A stretch of 64,000 nucleotides of DNA, taken from Duganella sacchari. GTDB taxonomy: Bacteria; Pseudomonadota; Gammaproteobacteria; Burkholderiales; Burkholderiaceae_D. The stretch is from assembly GCF_900143065.1 (NCBI RefSeq), contig NZ_FRCX01000002.1, forward strand, positions 372,001 through 436,000, given 5' to 3'. This document shows, in pieces, positions 1 through 8,217 of this stretch. How positions within the stretch are numbered: position 1 is the stretch's first letter; every line of letters starts with the position of its first letter. A program made the translations under genes and the position numbers. Under the pieces are notes generated by a model. It ran no database searches. It had not been told where the DNA came from and was given only the letters and a program-made list of their open reading frames with translations.

Positions 1-462
1 CTCCACCATCTCCCACAGCGCGCCATGGCCGCTGAAATCGCCGTAGCGGTAGCCCTGCTTTTGCAGGTGCGCGTCCAGCAGCGAGAAATGGTAAGCCTCT
101 TCCCGGGCGACCTGCAGCCAGTCCGTGTAGTACGCGGCTGGCAGGCCGGGGAAGCGCCAGATGGCGTCCAGCGCCAGGTTGATGGCGTTGAACTCGATGT
201 GCGCCAGCGCGTGTATCAGCATGGCGCGGCCTTCGGTGGTGTTCATGGAGCGTCGCCCTACCTTCAGCGGCGGCACCAGTTCCGGCTTGTCGGGGCGGCC
301 GGGAATGGCGGCCGACGACGCCAGTTCGGCGGCTGGATCCGGCGTGCAGCCGCCCTCCTGCGCCGCTGCCGCCATCGCATACACGGCCGCTACCTTGGCG
401 TCCGGATCGGCTTCGATCAAGCAATGCAGTGCGCGGGCGCGCAGTTCCTGAGGTACAGCCAT
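1..462 (-). CDS. DUF455 ferritin-like protein, C-terminal part outside window
   Basis: The frame opens with ATG at 462 and runs 154 codons without a stop to the window edge, so the C-terminus is missing. The protein reads as a DUF455 family ferritin-like helical protein: an N-terminal helical region with ELRARALHCLIEADPD, a linker with PGRPDKPELVPP, then a helical core with HALAHIEFNAINLALDAIWRF and the metal-ligand-like VAREEAYHFSLL. The E/H pattern (HIE, EEAYH) is what a ferritin-like di-iron site would supply. The family is related to MiaE-type hydroxylases, but the substrate of most members is unknown. It is transcribed away from the PRC-barrel gene. Confidence 0.8.
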   Translation of the reverse strand, partial: MAVPQELRARALHCLIEADPDAKVAAVYAMAAAAQEGGCTPDPAAELASSAAIPGRPDKPELVPPLKVGRRSMNTTEGRAMLIHALAHIEFNAINLALDAIWRFPGLPAAYYTDWLQVAREEAYHFSLLDAHLQKQGYRYGDFSGHGALWEMVE

Positions 463-648
463 ACGGGTCTTTCAAATCAGCGAGGGCGATAGTTTATCAC
501 TGCGCGCTTGGTTCCTGCGGAACTAGTCCCTGTCCTACACCGACACTGCACGCGCACCGATACCTCAACTATCGCGCGGAACGCATCATTAGCGCTGTCA
601 CCACGTCCACTGACGCGGGGCGTTATTAACCAATTGGAGACCACTATC
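463..648. other. Divergent intergenic region
   Basis: This 186-base gap separates two divergently transcribed genes and must hold both promoters. It contains a short palindrome GTTCCTGCGGAAC at about 510-522, and GGAG at 636-639 acts as the ribosome site of the PRC-barrel gene. No confident sigma-70 hexamer pair was found. Confidence 0.4.
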
Positions 649-1224
649 ATGAGCTACCTGGACCGCGACACCTATGGCATCTACCGCAGCGATGAGGACA
701 CCGGCCCCGGCCCACGTCTGATGGGCGCGGACACGCTGATCGGCGAGGATGTGTACAACCGCCAGGACGAAGACCTCGGCGATATCAAGGAAATCATGCT
801 GGACATGCGCAATGGCCAGGTGGCCTACGCTGTGCTGTCGTTCGGCGGCTGGCTGGGTATGGGCGACAAGCTGTTTGCCGTGCCATGGCAAGCGCTGCAA
901 CTGGACACCGCCAACAAGCGCTTCCTGCTGGACGTCTCGAAAGACCATCTGAAAAACGCACCGGGCTTTGACAAGGACAACTGGCCGGACATGGCCAGCG
1001 CCGAATTCAATAGCCAGCTCCACAACTTCTATGGCACCAGCCAGAACGTGCCGGGCGGCGTGACCGCGAGCGGCAGCGTAATGGGCACCGGCAGCGGTAG
1101 CCTGCAAAGCGATCCTGGCTACGGCAGCAGTATCGGCACCGGCGGCACGGGCAATATCGGCGGCACCGCCGGTTCTTCCGGTACGCTGAGCGACGACCCT
1201 GCCCGTAACCGCGGTAACTACTAA
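649..1224 (+). CDS. PRC-barrel domain protein
   Basis: 191 residues from ATG 649, preceded by TTGGAG at good spacing; an upstream in-frame ATG at 508 has no ribosome site. Residues about 27-100 form a PRC-barrel domain (LIGEDVYNRQDEDLGDIKEI, YAVLSFGG, KLFAVPWQAL), a small beta-barrel found in RNA-processing, photosynthetic and stress proteins. The last 55 residues are Gly/Ser/Thr-rich low complexity. There is no signal peptide or membrane segment, so it should be cytoplasmic. In this bacterial group such genes are often stress-induced, but nothing here fixes the role. Confidence 0.85.
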   Translation: MSYLDRDTYGIYRSDEDTGPGPRLMGADTLIGEDVYNRQDEDLGDIKEIMLDMRNGQVAYAVLSFGGWLGMGDKLFAVPWQALQLDTANKRFLLDVSKDHLKNAPGFDKDNWPDMASAEFNSQLHNFYGTSQNVPGGVTASGSVMGTGSGSLQSDPGYGSSIGTGGTGNIGGTAGSSGTLSDDPARNRGNY

Positions 1225-1261
1225 TTACGCTGGCTTTACCGGCGCACATATTGGCTCGCCA

Positions 1262-1285
1262 AGGCATGCGATAGACGGCATGCCT
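1262..1285. repeat. Inverted repeat after the PRC-barrel gene
   Basis: AGGCATGC at 1262-1269 and GCATGCCT at 1278-1285 form a perfect 8-bp stem with an 8-nt loop. It lies between two co-directional genes and has no U-tract, so it is either a weak terminator or an RNA-end stabilising hairpin. Confidence 0.45.
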
Positions 1286-1334
1286 GGCGGGCATCTCTGG
1301 TTTAATCGCTGCATCGATAGCGCTATGACCAGCC

Positions 1335-2402
1335 ATGCAAAAAACCTTCGCTACAGCCCTCCTCGCGCTCGCCGCAGCGCTGCCCGCCCACGCTTTTGAA
1401 CCGCTGCCCGCTGAAACCATGGACGACACGCGCGTGTTCAAGGTCGAGGTGCTACAGGTAACCGACATCGAACCCTATCGCGATGCGCTCAACGGCTTCC
1501 TCAAGTCCCTGCGAGCCAGCGGCCTGGTGGATGGCAAAAACCTCAGCGTGCATAAGTCCACGATTGATTTCGACGTCGAGAACGGCGGCTTCTGGAGCAA
1601 GCTCGGCGTGCTGCTGCGCATCCGCCAGGAAGCCTCGCGCATTGTCGAAGCCAAGCCGGATCTGGTGCTGACCATCGGCACGCCCGCCACCAAGTATGCG
1701 CGCGGGATGATGGCGGACGCCCATATTCCACTGGTGTTCACGGCGGTGGCCAATCCCGAGGATGCGGGCTGCGTGTCCCTTGTGGACGCGGGCGAAGGCG
1801 CCACGGGCTCCACGCTGTACACCGATATGACCGACAGCCTCAAGCTGGTCAAGGATGTGTTTCCGTCCGTACGCCGGATCGGCATGGTGCATACGGATGA
1901 CGAGAATGGCGTTGCCAACGTGGCGGCGGCTACCGTGAAAGGCAAGCCGCTGGGGCTGGAAGTGAGCGCCCGGCTGGTCAACAAGTCCGACCATATCGCG
2001 CCCTCGCTCAAGGAGCTGCATGCGGGCGGCGTCGACATGTTTGCCGTGCCGCTTGACACCTATTACGGCCTGCATCGCTACGAGGCCGCTATGGATCTGG
2101 GCGATTTTGGCATCGAAAACAAGGTGCCGGTGGTGACGCTGGCCATGGTCCGCGTGCCAGGCGCGGCGCTGTACGTCGGAGCGGACTTCAAACAGGTCGG
2201 CCAGCTGGCGGGCACGCAGGCGGCCAAAATCTTGCAGCGCCACACCAAGCCCGATGTGCTGCCGATTCTGCGCCAGAGCACGCCGACGGTACTCATCGAC
2301 CCGGCCCGTCTGGCGGCGCTGCAAGTGAGCTTGCCGCCGACGCTGGCGGCGCGCAAGAAGGAAACAGCCAATGGTTTCTGGCAAATCGATCTGACGCAAT
2401 AA
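1335..2402 (+). CDS. Periplasmic substrate-binding protein, ABC_sub_bind family
   Basis: 355 residues with a signal peptide (MQKTFATALLALAAALPAHA, cleavage near residue 20). The mature part matches the uncharacterised ABC-type binding proteins of the ABC_sub_bind (PF04392) group: LNGFLKSLRASGLVDGKNL, an IVEAKPDLVLTIGTPATKYA strand-loop, PLVFTAVANPEDAG, VFPSVRRIGMVHTDDENG, and the hinge-proximal VGADFKQVGQLAGTQAAKIL. No permease or ATPase gene is adjacent, so it is an orphan binding protein and may serve sensing rather than transport. Ligand unknown. Confidence 0.8.
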   Translation: MQKTFATALLALAAALPAHAFEPLPAETMDDTRVFKVEVLQVTDIEPYRDALNGFLKSLRASGLVDGKNLSVHKSTIDFDVENGGFWSKLGVLLRIRQEASRIVEAKPDLVLTIGTPATKYARGMMADAHIPLVFTAVANPEDAGCVSLVDAGEGATGSTLYTDMTDSLKLVKDVFPSVRRIGMVHTDDENGVANVAAATVKGKPLGLEVSARLVNKSDHIAPSLKELHAGGVDMFAVPLDTYYGLHRYEAAMDLGDFGIENKVPVVTLAMVRVPGAALYVGADFKQVGQLAGTQAAKILQRHTKPDVLPILRQSTPTVLIDPARLAALQVSLPPTLAARKKETANGFWQIDLTQ

Positions 2403-2446
2403 GTTGCTATACTTGCCCCATAATTCATCTGGAGACAGGGGCCGCC

Positions 2447-3193
2447 ATGCGGCGCAGGCGTTTTCTCATGGTCACAGCGGCCACTGCCGCAAGCAGCCTG
2501 GTGTACGCGGCGCCGGCGCCGCAGCGCATTGTCCTGGCCGGGCTGGTCACGGAGGCTGACCGCTACGCCGCCGAATGGCTGACCCTGATCTACACCGAGG
2601 CATTCCGCCAACTCGGCGTTGCGCTGGAAATCCGCAACTACCCTGCCAGCCGAGCATCCGCCGAAGCGCTGGCCGGCAATGTGGACGGTGAAATGGTCCG
2701 CAACCTGGAGTACCAGGAGATGCAGCAGGTGCTGGTACGCGTGCCGGAGCCCACCATGTTTGTGACCACCGCCAGCTATGTCCATCGGCCCGACGTCACA
2801 CCAGCGGCTGGCTGGGAGGGGCTGCGCGACACTCGCTATCACGTTGAATACCGCGCCGGCTACATGGTCATGGGCAAGAAGCTGGCCGCCGTGGTTCCCG
2901 CCGCCAATCTGACCAGCGTACGCAGCGCGCAACTGGGCTTGCGTAAACTGGCGCTGGGGCGCATCGATCTCTATGTGGACAATATCGAGGTGGTGGAACC
3001 CTTGCTGTCGTCGGACGAATTCCGCACTCTTGGCATACGGCAAGCCTCGGTCATCGAGCGGAGCGCCGTCTATTGCTATCTGAACCGCAAACACGCCGAT
3101 TTGGCAGGCCGGCTCGGGGTGGTGTTGAAAAAGATGCGCGAGAGCGGCCTGATCGAGCGCTACCGCCGACAGGCGCTGGCCGATTCGCGCTGA
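2447..3193 (+). CDS. Periplasmic solute-binding protein (SBP_bac_3-like)
   Basis: 248 residues with an arginine-rich N-terminus (MRRRRFLMVTAATAASSLVYA) that works as a Sec or possibly Tat signal, cleaved near AYA|AP. The remainder resembles the short two-lobe amino-acid-type binding proteins: EAFRQLGVALEIRNYPASRA, a DGEMVRN segment, YHVEYRAGYMVMGKKL and a C-terminal LKKMRESGLIERYRRQ helix. It follows the previous binding-protein gene by 44 bases in the same direction. No transport partners are encoded nearby. Proteins of this form in this bacterial group are frequently orphan. Confidence 0.75.
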   Translation: MRRRRFLMVTAATAASSLVYAAPAPQRIVLAGLVTEADRYAAEWLTLIYTEAFRQLGVALEIRNYPASRASAEALAGNVDGEMVRNLEYQEMQQVLVRVPEPTMFVTTASYVHRPDVTPAAGWEGLRDTRYHVEYRAGYMVMGKKLAAVVPAANLTSVRSAQLGLRKLALGRIDLYVDNIEVVEPLLSSDEFRTLGIRQASVIERSAVYCYLNRKHADLAGRLGVVLKKMRESGLIERYRRQALADSR

Positions 3194-3269
3194 TTGCACC
3201 AAAACCGGGCATTTCCATTGGCACACTTCTTGATAGAAGGATATGTGTGCTCAACTGGGAATGTTCGAT

Positions 3270-4700
3270 ATGGAAAAATTCTTCAATGAAATGACTGTTG
3301 ACGGCCTGGCACACACAGCCAGCGCCGACGTCCGTGAACACTACCGCGAATTCTGCGGCTGGCTGCAACGCCAGTCGGCAGAAACCATCGAACGCAAGCG
3401 CGCCGAAGCGGATCTGACCTTCCGCCGCGTCGGCATCACGTTTGCCGTGTATGGCGACGACGCCGGCACCGAACGGCTGATCCCCTTCGACACCATCCCG
3501 CGCATTATTCCGGCGCCTGAATGGAAGCAGCTGCAAACCGGGCTGGTGCAGCGCGTGAAGGCGCTGAATATGTTCATCCACGATATCTATCACGAGCAGA
3601 ACATCATCAAGGCTGGGATCATTCCGGCCGAGCAGATCTACCGCAATGCGCAGTACCGGCCAGAGATGCAAGGGATTAACGTGGCGTCGGACATCTACGC
3701 GCATATCGCCGGCGTCGACATCGTGCGCGCCGGCCAGGGCGAATTCTACGTGCTGGAAGACAATCTGCGCGTGCCGTCCGGTGTGTCTTATATGCTGGAA
3801 GACCGCAAGATGATGATGCGGCTGTTCCCGGAGCTATTCGCGCGCAACAAGATTGCGCCGGTCGACCATTATCCCGACATGCTGCTGGATAACCTGCGCT
3901 CGGTCGCGCCCATGGGCATCAACGATCCCACGGTGGTGGTCATGACGCCGGGCATGTACAACTCCGCCTATTTTGAGCACGCCTTCCTGGCGCAGCAGAT
4001 GGGCGTCGAGCTGGTGGAAGGCAAGGACCTGTTTGTCAGCGATAACACGGTGTTCATGCGTACCACGCGCGGGCCGAAGCGGGTGGACGTCATCTATCGC
4101 CGTCTCGACGATGATTTCCTCGATCCGCTGGCCTTCCGGCCGGATTCCTCGCTTGGCGTGCCGGGACTGCTGTCGGTCTACCGCGCCGGGCGCGTGACGC
4201 TGGCCAACGCCATCGGCACCGGTGTGGCCGACGACAAGTCGATTTATCCCTATGTACCGGACATGATCCAGTTTTACCTGTCGGAAGCGCCGATATTGAA
4301 CAATGTGCCGACGTATCAGTGCCGCAAGAAAGAAGAGCTGGAGTACACGCTGGCGCATCTGCCCGAGCTGGTGGTCAAGGAGGTGCATGGCGCCGGTGGC
4401 TACGGCATGCTGGTCGGCCCCGCCTCGACCAAGGCGCAGATCGAAGACTTCCGCCAGCGTCTGATCGCCAGGCCGGACGGTTACATCGCCCAGCCGACGC
4501 TGGCCTTGTCCGCCTGCCCGACATATGTGGAAAACGGCATTGCCCCGCGTCACATCGATTTACGTCCCTTTGTGCTGTCCGGCAAGACCATTTCCATGGT
4601 GCCCGGCGGCCTGACGCGCGTGGCCCTGCAGGAAGGTTCGCTGGTGGTGAACTCGTCGCAAGGCGGCGGCACCAAGGACACCTGGATACTGGAACGATAA
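3270..4700 (+). CDS. Circularly permuted type 2 ATP-grasp protein (Anbu operon)
   Basis: About 476 residues from ATG 3270; in-frame ATGs at 3243 and 3261 are alternatives, but GGGA about 10 bases before 3270 fits best. This is the COG2308 (DUF404/DUF407) family: ATP-grasp ligases with circularly permuted domain order, thought to form amide or peptide bonds. Visible family blocks are AEQIYRNAQYRPEMQGI, FYVLEDNLRVPSGVSYMLEDR, the KEVHGAGGYGMLVGP loop, FVLSGKTISMVPGGLTRVAL and a C-terminal NSSQGGGTKDTW. It is the first gene of a four-gene set (ATP-grasp, alpha-E, transglutaminase, Anbu), a recurrent arrangement in proteobacteria. Its substrate is not established. Confidence 0.92.
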   Translation: MEKFFNEMTVDGLAHTASADVREHYREFCGWLQRQSAETIERKRAEADLTFRRVGITFAVYGDDAGTERLIPFDTIPRIIPAPEWKQLQTGLVQRVKALNMFIHDIYHEQNIIKAGIIPAEQIYRNAQYRPEMQGINVASDIYAHIAGVDIVRAGQGEFYVLEDNLRVPSGVSYMLEDRKMMMRLFPELFARNKIAPVDHYPDMLLDNLRSVAPMGINDPTVVVMTPGMYNSAYFEHAFLAQQMGVELVEGKDLFVSDNTVFMRTTRGPKRVDVIYRRLDDDFLDPLAFRPDSSLGVPGLLSVYRAGRVTLANAIGTGVADDKSIYPYVPDMIQFYLSEAPILNNVPTYQCRKKEELEYTLAHLPELVVKEVHGAGGYGMLVGPASTKAQIEDFRQRLIARPDGYIAQPTLALSACPTYVENGIAPRHIDLRPFVLSGKTISMVPGGLTRVALQEGSLVVNSSQGGGTKDTWILER

Positions 4701-4711
4701 GGAGACATGCC

Positions 4712-5659
4712 ATGCTGAGCCGCACTGCCGACCATTTGTTCTGGATGGCGCGCTACACCGAACGCGCTGAAAATACCGCCCGCATGCTGGATGTGAACGT
4801 GCAAACCTCGATGCTGCCGCAATCGGTGCAGGAGCAGGCGCAGGGTTGGCGTGCCCTGCTCGGCATCTCCGAGCTGCAATATGCGTTCGACCAGCAATAC
4901 CAGTCGCTCGAGGGGCGCGAGGTGATCGACTTCATGGTGCGCGATCCCGGTAACTCGTCGTCGATTGTTGCCTGCCTGACGCAGGCGCGGGAGAACGCGC
5001 GCGCCGTCCGCGGCACGCTGACCACCGAAGTCTGGGAGATCCAGAACCAGACCTGGCTGGACATGCAGCGCCGCCTGCAAACGGATTTGCTGGAAACCGA
5101 TCCCAGCAAGTTCTTCGAGTGGGTCAAGTACCGCTCCCACCTGTCGCGCGGCGTCACGCTGGGCACCATGTTGCGCGATGAGGCGGTGCATTTCATCCGC
5201 CTGGGTACTTTTCTTGAACGTGCCGACAACACGGCGCGCATCCTGGACGTCAAATACCACAGCGGCGCGCCGGAGAGCGGCGAAAGCATGAGCCAGCGCG
5301 ACTTTTACTACTGGGGCGCGATGCTGCGCTCGGTTTCCGGCTTCGAAATCTATCGCAAGGTCTACCGCGATGTCATCACGCCGGCCCGCATCGCCGAGCT
5401 GCTGATGCTGCGCCCTGACATGCCGCGCTCGCTGCTGGCGTGCATGGACGAGGTGGTGCAGAACCTGCACGAAGTGCGGAATGATGTATCGGCCGATACC
5501 GAGCGCTTTGCCGGACGTCTGCGCGCGGAGCTTCAATTCGGTAAGATCGAGGACATCCTGGCCGAGGGCCTGCACGATACCCTGACCCGCTTCCTGGCGG
5601 ATATTTACGAACTGGGCAACCGCGTCAGCCGCGATTTCCTGGTGCCGCTGGCGGCATAA
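4712..5659 (+). CDS. Alpha-E domain protein (DUF403, Anbu operon)
   Basis: 315 residues, ATG 4712 with AAGGAGAC just upstream and only 11 bases after the ATP-grasp stop. The sequence begins MLSRTADHLFWMARYTERAENTARMLDV, the hallmark of the alpha-E (COG2307) family, and repeats a similar element later (FIRLGTFLERADNTARILDV), giving an internal duplication of an all-alpha fold. It has no recognisable catalytic residues. Alpha-E proteins are strictly associated with the permuted ATP-grasp enzymes and are presumed to be their partner. Cytoplasmic. Confidence 0.92.
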   Translation: MLSRTADHLFWMARYTERAENTARMLDVNVQTSMLPQSVQEQAQGWRALLGISELQYAFDQQYQSLEGREVIDFMVRDPGNSSSIVACLTQARENARAVRGTLTTEVWEIQNQTWLDMQRRLQTDLLETDPSKFFEWVKYRSHLSRGVTLGTMLRDEAVHFIRLGTFLERADNTARILDVKYHSGAPESGESMSQRDFYYWGAMLRSVSGFEIYRKVYRDVITPARIAELLMLRPDMPRSLLACMDEVVQNLHEVRNDVSADTERFAGRLRAELQFGKIEDILAEGLHDTLTRFLADIYELGNRVSRDFLVPLAA

Positions 5660-5674
5660 GCGAAAGGCCCTTCC

Positions 5675-6478
5675 ATGCAACTAACCATCCGGCATGAAAC
5701 ACGCTACACCTACAGTTTGCCGCTGGCCTACACCATCCAGCAGCTACATCTGACGCCGCGTATTGAACCGCAGCAGCATGTGCTGTCCTGGCAGCTGTCG
5801 GCGCCGGGCCATCTGCACGCCTATACCGATGCCTACGGCAACCTGTCGCACATGATGACCATGGAGACGCCGCATCAGACGCTGTCGATCGTGGCCACGG
5901 GTGTGGTGGAAACCACGGCGCCCGAGCGCGGGCGTGTGCCGTCCGGGGATACGCAATCGCCGCTGATCTTTACCGTGCCGACGCGCCTGACCGCCGCCAC
6001 GCCCGGCATCCAGGAGCTGGCCGCGTCCTGCTTGCCGGACGGCCAGGCGATGACGCGCGACCTGATGTCGCTGGCGGAGCACATCTTTGGTGCGGTCCGG
6101 TATCAAAGCGGTGCGACGGCGGTGTCCACCACGGCCAGCGACGCGCTCGCCCTGGGTCAGGGGGTGTGCCAGGACCATGCCCATTTGTTCCTGGCCTGCT
6201 GTCACGCGCACGGGATTCCGGCGCGCTACGTGTCCGGCTATATCGATCCTGGCAATACCGGCCATGCCGCCAGCCATGCCTGGGTGGATGCCTGGGCCGA
6301 TGACAAGGGGTATGCGGGCTGGGTCAGCATCGACGTCACCCATGCGCGCCTGATGTCCGATGCCTATTGCCGCCTCGCCATAGGCCGTGATTACGACGGC
6401 GCCGCACCTGTGCGCGGCGTGCGGCGCGGCGGCGGTACCGAGTCGCTGAGTGTGGACGTACAGATCGTGCCGCAATGA
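5675..6478 (+). CDS. Transglutaminase-like cysteine protease (Anbu operon)
   Basis: 267 residues. An N-terminal beta domain (LTIRHETRYTYSLPLAYTIQQLHLTPR) typical of bacterial transglutaminase-like proteins precedes a catalytic domain with the full triad: Cys165 in GQGVCQDHAH, His201 in ASHAWVDAW and Asp220 in WVSIDVTHAR. Homologues (COG1305) are usually proteases or amidases rather than true transglutaminases. It begins 15 bases after the alpha-E stop, so the genes are surely co-transcribed. The neighbours suggest it hydrolyses or trims a peptide-like product of the ATP-grasp enzyme; that is inference. Confidence 0.92.
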   Translation: MQLTIRHETRYTYSLPLAYTIQQLHLTPRIEPQQHVLSWQLSAPGHLHAYTDAYGNLSHMMTMETPHQTLSIVATGVVETTAPERGRVPSGDTQSPLIFTVPTRLTAATPGIQELAASCLPDGQAMTRDLMSLAEHIFGAVRYQSGATAVSTTASDALALGQGVCQDHAHLFLACCHAHGIPARYVSGYIDPGNTGHAASHAWVDAWADDKGYAGWVSIDVTHARLMSDAYCRLAIGRDYDGAAPVRGVRRGGGTESLSVDVQIVPQ

Positions 6479-6518
6479 GCCGGATAACCTCGATTAACCA
6501 TCTTAAAACTGTGCGACG

Positions 6519-7391
6519 ATGACTTATTGTGTGGGCATGCGCCTGAATGCCGGGCTGGTATTTTTATCCGATTCGCGTACCAATGCTGGTGTGGACCAGG
6601 TCGGCACGTTCCGCAAGCTGAGTGTGTTTGAAATACCCGGCGAGCGCCTGATGGTGATGATGACGGCGGGGAATCTGTCGATCTCGCAATCGATACGCCA
6701 GTTGGTGGCGGAGCTCAAAACCGACGACGGCCATAGCATCTGGACCGCGCCGAATCTGTATGAGGCGGCCCGCATCCTAGGCCAGGCCGTGCGCCAGGTG
6801 CATGCGCGCGATGCGCAGGCGCTGTCGGAATTCGGGATTGAGTTCAACGTCAGCATGATCTTCGGCGGCCAGATCAAGGGCGAGCGCTGCCGGCTGTTCC
6901 AAATTTATTCGGCCGGCAACTTCATCGAGGCGCGTGACGAGAACACCTATTTCCAGATCGGAGAAGCCAAGTATGGCAAACCGATCATCGACCGCGTGGT
7001 CACACCAGCCACCTCGCTTGATGACGCGGCTAAGTGTGCGCTGATTTCCATGGATTCAACGCTGCGCTCGAATGTGTCGGTCGGCCTGCCGCTGGACTTG
7101 CTGGTGTACGAGAGTGATCAGCTGGCGCTGACCCATTTTGTAACAATTGATGACCGCAATGCGTACTTCCAGATGATACGCAACACCTGGGGCCAGCAGC
7201 TCAAGAGCGTTTTTGAGGGGCTGGACGCGCCGGTATGGAATGCGGCGCCCGGCATGGCAGATAATGTGTTGCATGCAGCCAACACTATCAATCAGCCTGT
7301 GCGTGTGACACCGCCGGGCGGGACGGCGCCGGCGAGCGCGCATGGACCGTTGCAAACTTTGTCGCAACAATTTCACGACGGGCAACAGTAA
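6519..7391 (+). CDS. Anbu, proteasome-like peptidase subunit
   Basis: 290 residues beginning MTYCVGMRLNAGLVFLSDSR. After removal of Met1 the second residue, Thr, becomes the N-terminal nucleophile. Asp17 (in SDSR) and Lys32 (in FRKLSVF), mature numbering, fall where the proteasome Thr1/Asp17/Lys33 triad lies, so the active site looks intact and no propeptide is present. This is the COG3484 (Anbu) family, distinct from HslV, which forms proteasome-like assemblies. It ends the ATP-grasp / alpha-E / transglutaminase operon after a 40-base gap. The last 30 residues are Pro/Gly/Ala-rich and probably disordered. Physiological substrate unknown. Confidence 0.93.
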   Translation: MTYCVGMRLNAGLVFLSDSRTNAGVDQVGTFRKLSVFEIPGERLMVMMTAGNLSISQSIRQLVAELKTDDGHSIWTAPNLYEAARILGQAVRQVHARDAQALSEFGIEFNVSMIFGGQIKGERCRLFQIYSAGNFIEARDENTYFQIGEAKYGKPIIDRVVTPATSLDDAAKCALISMDSTLRSNVSVGLPLDLLVYESDQLALTHFVTIDDRNAYFQMIRNTWGQQLKSVFEGLDAPVWNAAPGMADNVLHAANTINQPVRVTPPGGTAPASAHGPLQTLSQQFHDGQQ

Positions 7392-7452
7392 TTGGGGTGG
7401 CGCTACCGAGGCGTATGATAGGATAATGACAACCCTGTCCCCGGAGTACCGC

Positions 7453-7848
7453 ATGACCGACGCCATTCCATCCAATTCCGCAGAAAGCATCTTTTCGGTC
7501 GATATGTTGTTGAAATATATGGGGAATGACGATAAGGCGCTGGCTGTAGTGTCGAAAATTGTCCGCGACGCTGTCGCTCCCCGCATGGCGCCGATTGAGC
7601 TGGCAGCGACGGCCTTGCGCGAGCAACGGCTGGCCGATGCGGGCAAAATCCTGCACACGCTACGCGGTTCCATCGGTACGCTGGGCGCCAAGCGCCTGGT
7701 GACGGCCTCGCTGTCATTGGAAAAGGCGATTGCCGAACAACATACCGAGCTCATCCCTACCTTGCTGACCGCGCTTGAATCCGAGTATCAATTGGTATTA
7801 CGCAATGCTGATGACTGGCTGCAACGTAATATGCCTCAGGGCGTGTAG
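7453..7848 (+). CDS. HPt (histidine phosphotransfer) domain protein
   Basis: 131 residues from ATG 7453 (CGGAG 9 bases upstream); ATG 7426 is a possible alternative. An HPt four-helix signature is present: KILHTLRGSIGTLGAKRLVTASLSLEKAI, with His68 in the HxLRGS motif as the presumed phosphorylated residue. The preceding helices (FSVDMLLKYMGNDDKALAVV) match stand-alone HPt proteins. It would relay phosphate between a hybrid kinase receiver and a final response regulator. No kinase or regulator is beside it, though a hybrid kinase is encoded at 60926-62638. It lies 61 bases after anbu and could be read through from that operon. Confidence 0.75.
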   Translation: MTDAIPSNSAESIFSVDMLLKYMGNDDKALAVVSKIVRDAVAPRMAPIELAATALREQRLADAGKILHTLRGSIGTLGAKRLVTASLSLEKAIAEQHTELIPTLLTALESEYQLVLRNADDWLQRNMPQGV

Positions 7849-8217
7849 TACCCGCCCCTATCATTCACGATTTATGAAGCCCTGTTTTTGCTGCATTGCA
7901 CAGCAGAAGCAGGCTGCGCATGGTTATTTTGGCCATTAACGAATGGTTACAATTGTTACCCCCATTCGCCATCTGAGAACGGGCGGTAGAAATTCTTCAT
8001 GCTAATATCGCCAGCAACTGAAGTGTGGATCGGCAAGCTTGTCAAATGTCAGAGGGTGCGCCACGGTTTGCGACGACTTTGTAGAATGCCCCGTCTTGGA
8101 TTGCATTTTGCATGCTATTGCGTAATCGACAATTTGCCCAGGCGCAAGTATAATGGTGCAGCGCATCGTGGCCCGTCGGCGACCGGTGGCCAAGCTTTAA
8201 TCAAGGATGTTAAATTT
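7849..8217. other. 369-base intergenic region
   Basis: No convincing coding sequence: the frame open from 7999 continues into the next gene but its upstream part has no ribosome site and resembles no protein. The stretch is AT-richer than its neighbours and holds the sigma-70 promoter listed at 8126-8154 and the ribosome site AAGGATG before the lipoprotein start. Around 7878-7914 there is an imperfect hairpin (GCCCTG ... GCAGGC) that could end transcription of the preceding operon. Confidence 0.5.
8126..8154 (+). promoter_or_regulatory. Predicted sigma-70 promoter
   Basis: TCGACA at 8126-8131 (5 of 6 to TTGACA), a 17-base spacer and a perfect TATAAT at 8149-8154. Transcription would begin near 8161, giving a leader of about 57 bases before the lipoprotein start at 8218. 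Confidence 0.7.

Noticed and set aside
510-545. ECF-type stress promoter (GGAACT) before the PRC-barrel gene
   Set aside because: GGAACT is present, within a small palindrome, but the expected minus 10 motif is not at 16-17 bases; the evidence is too thin.
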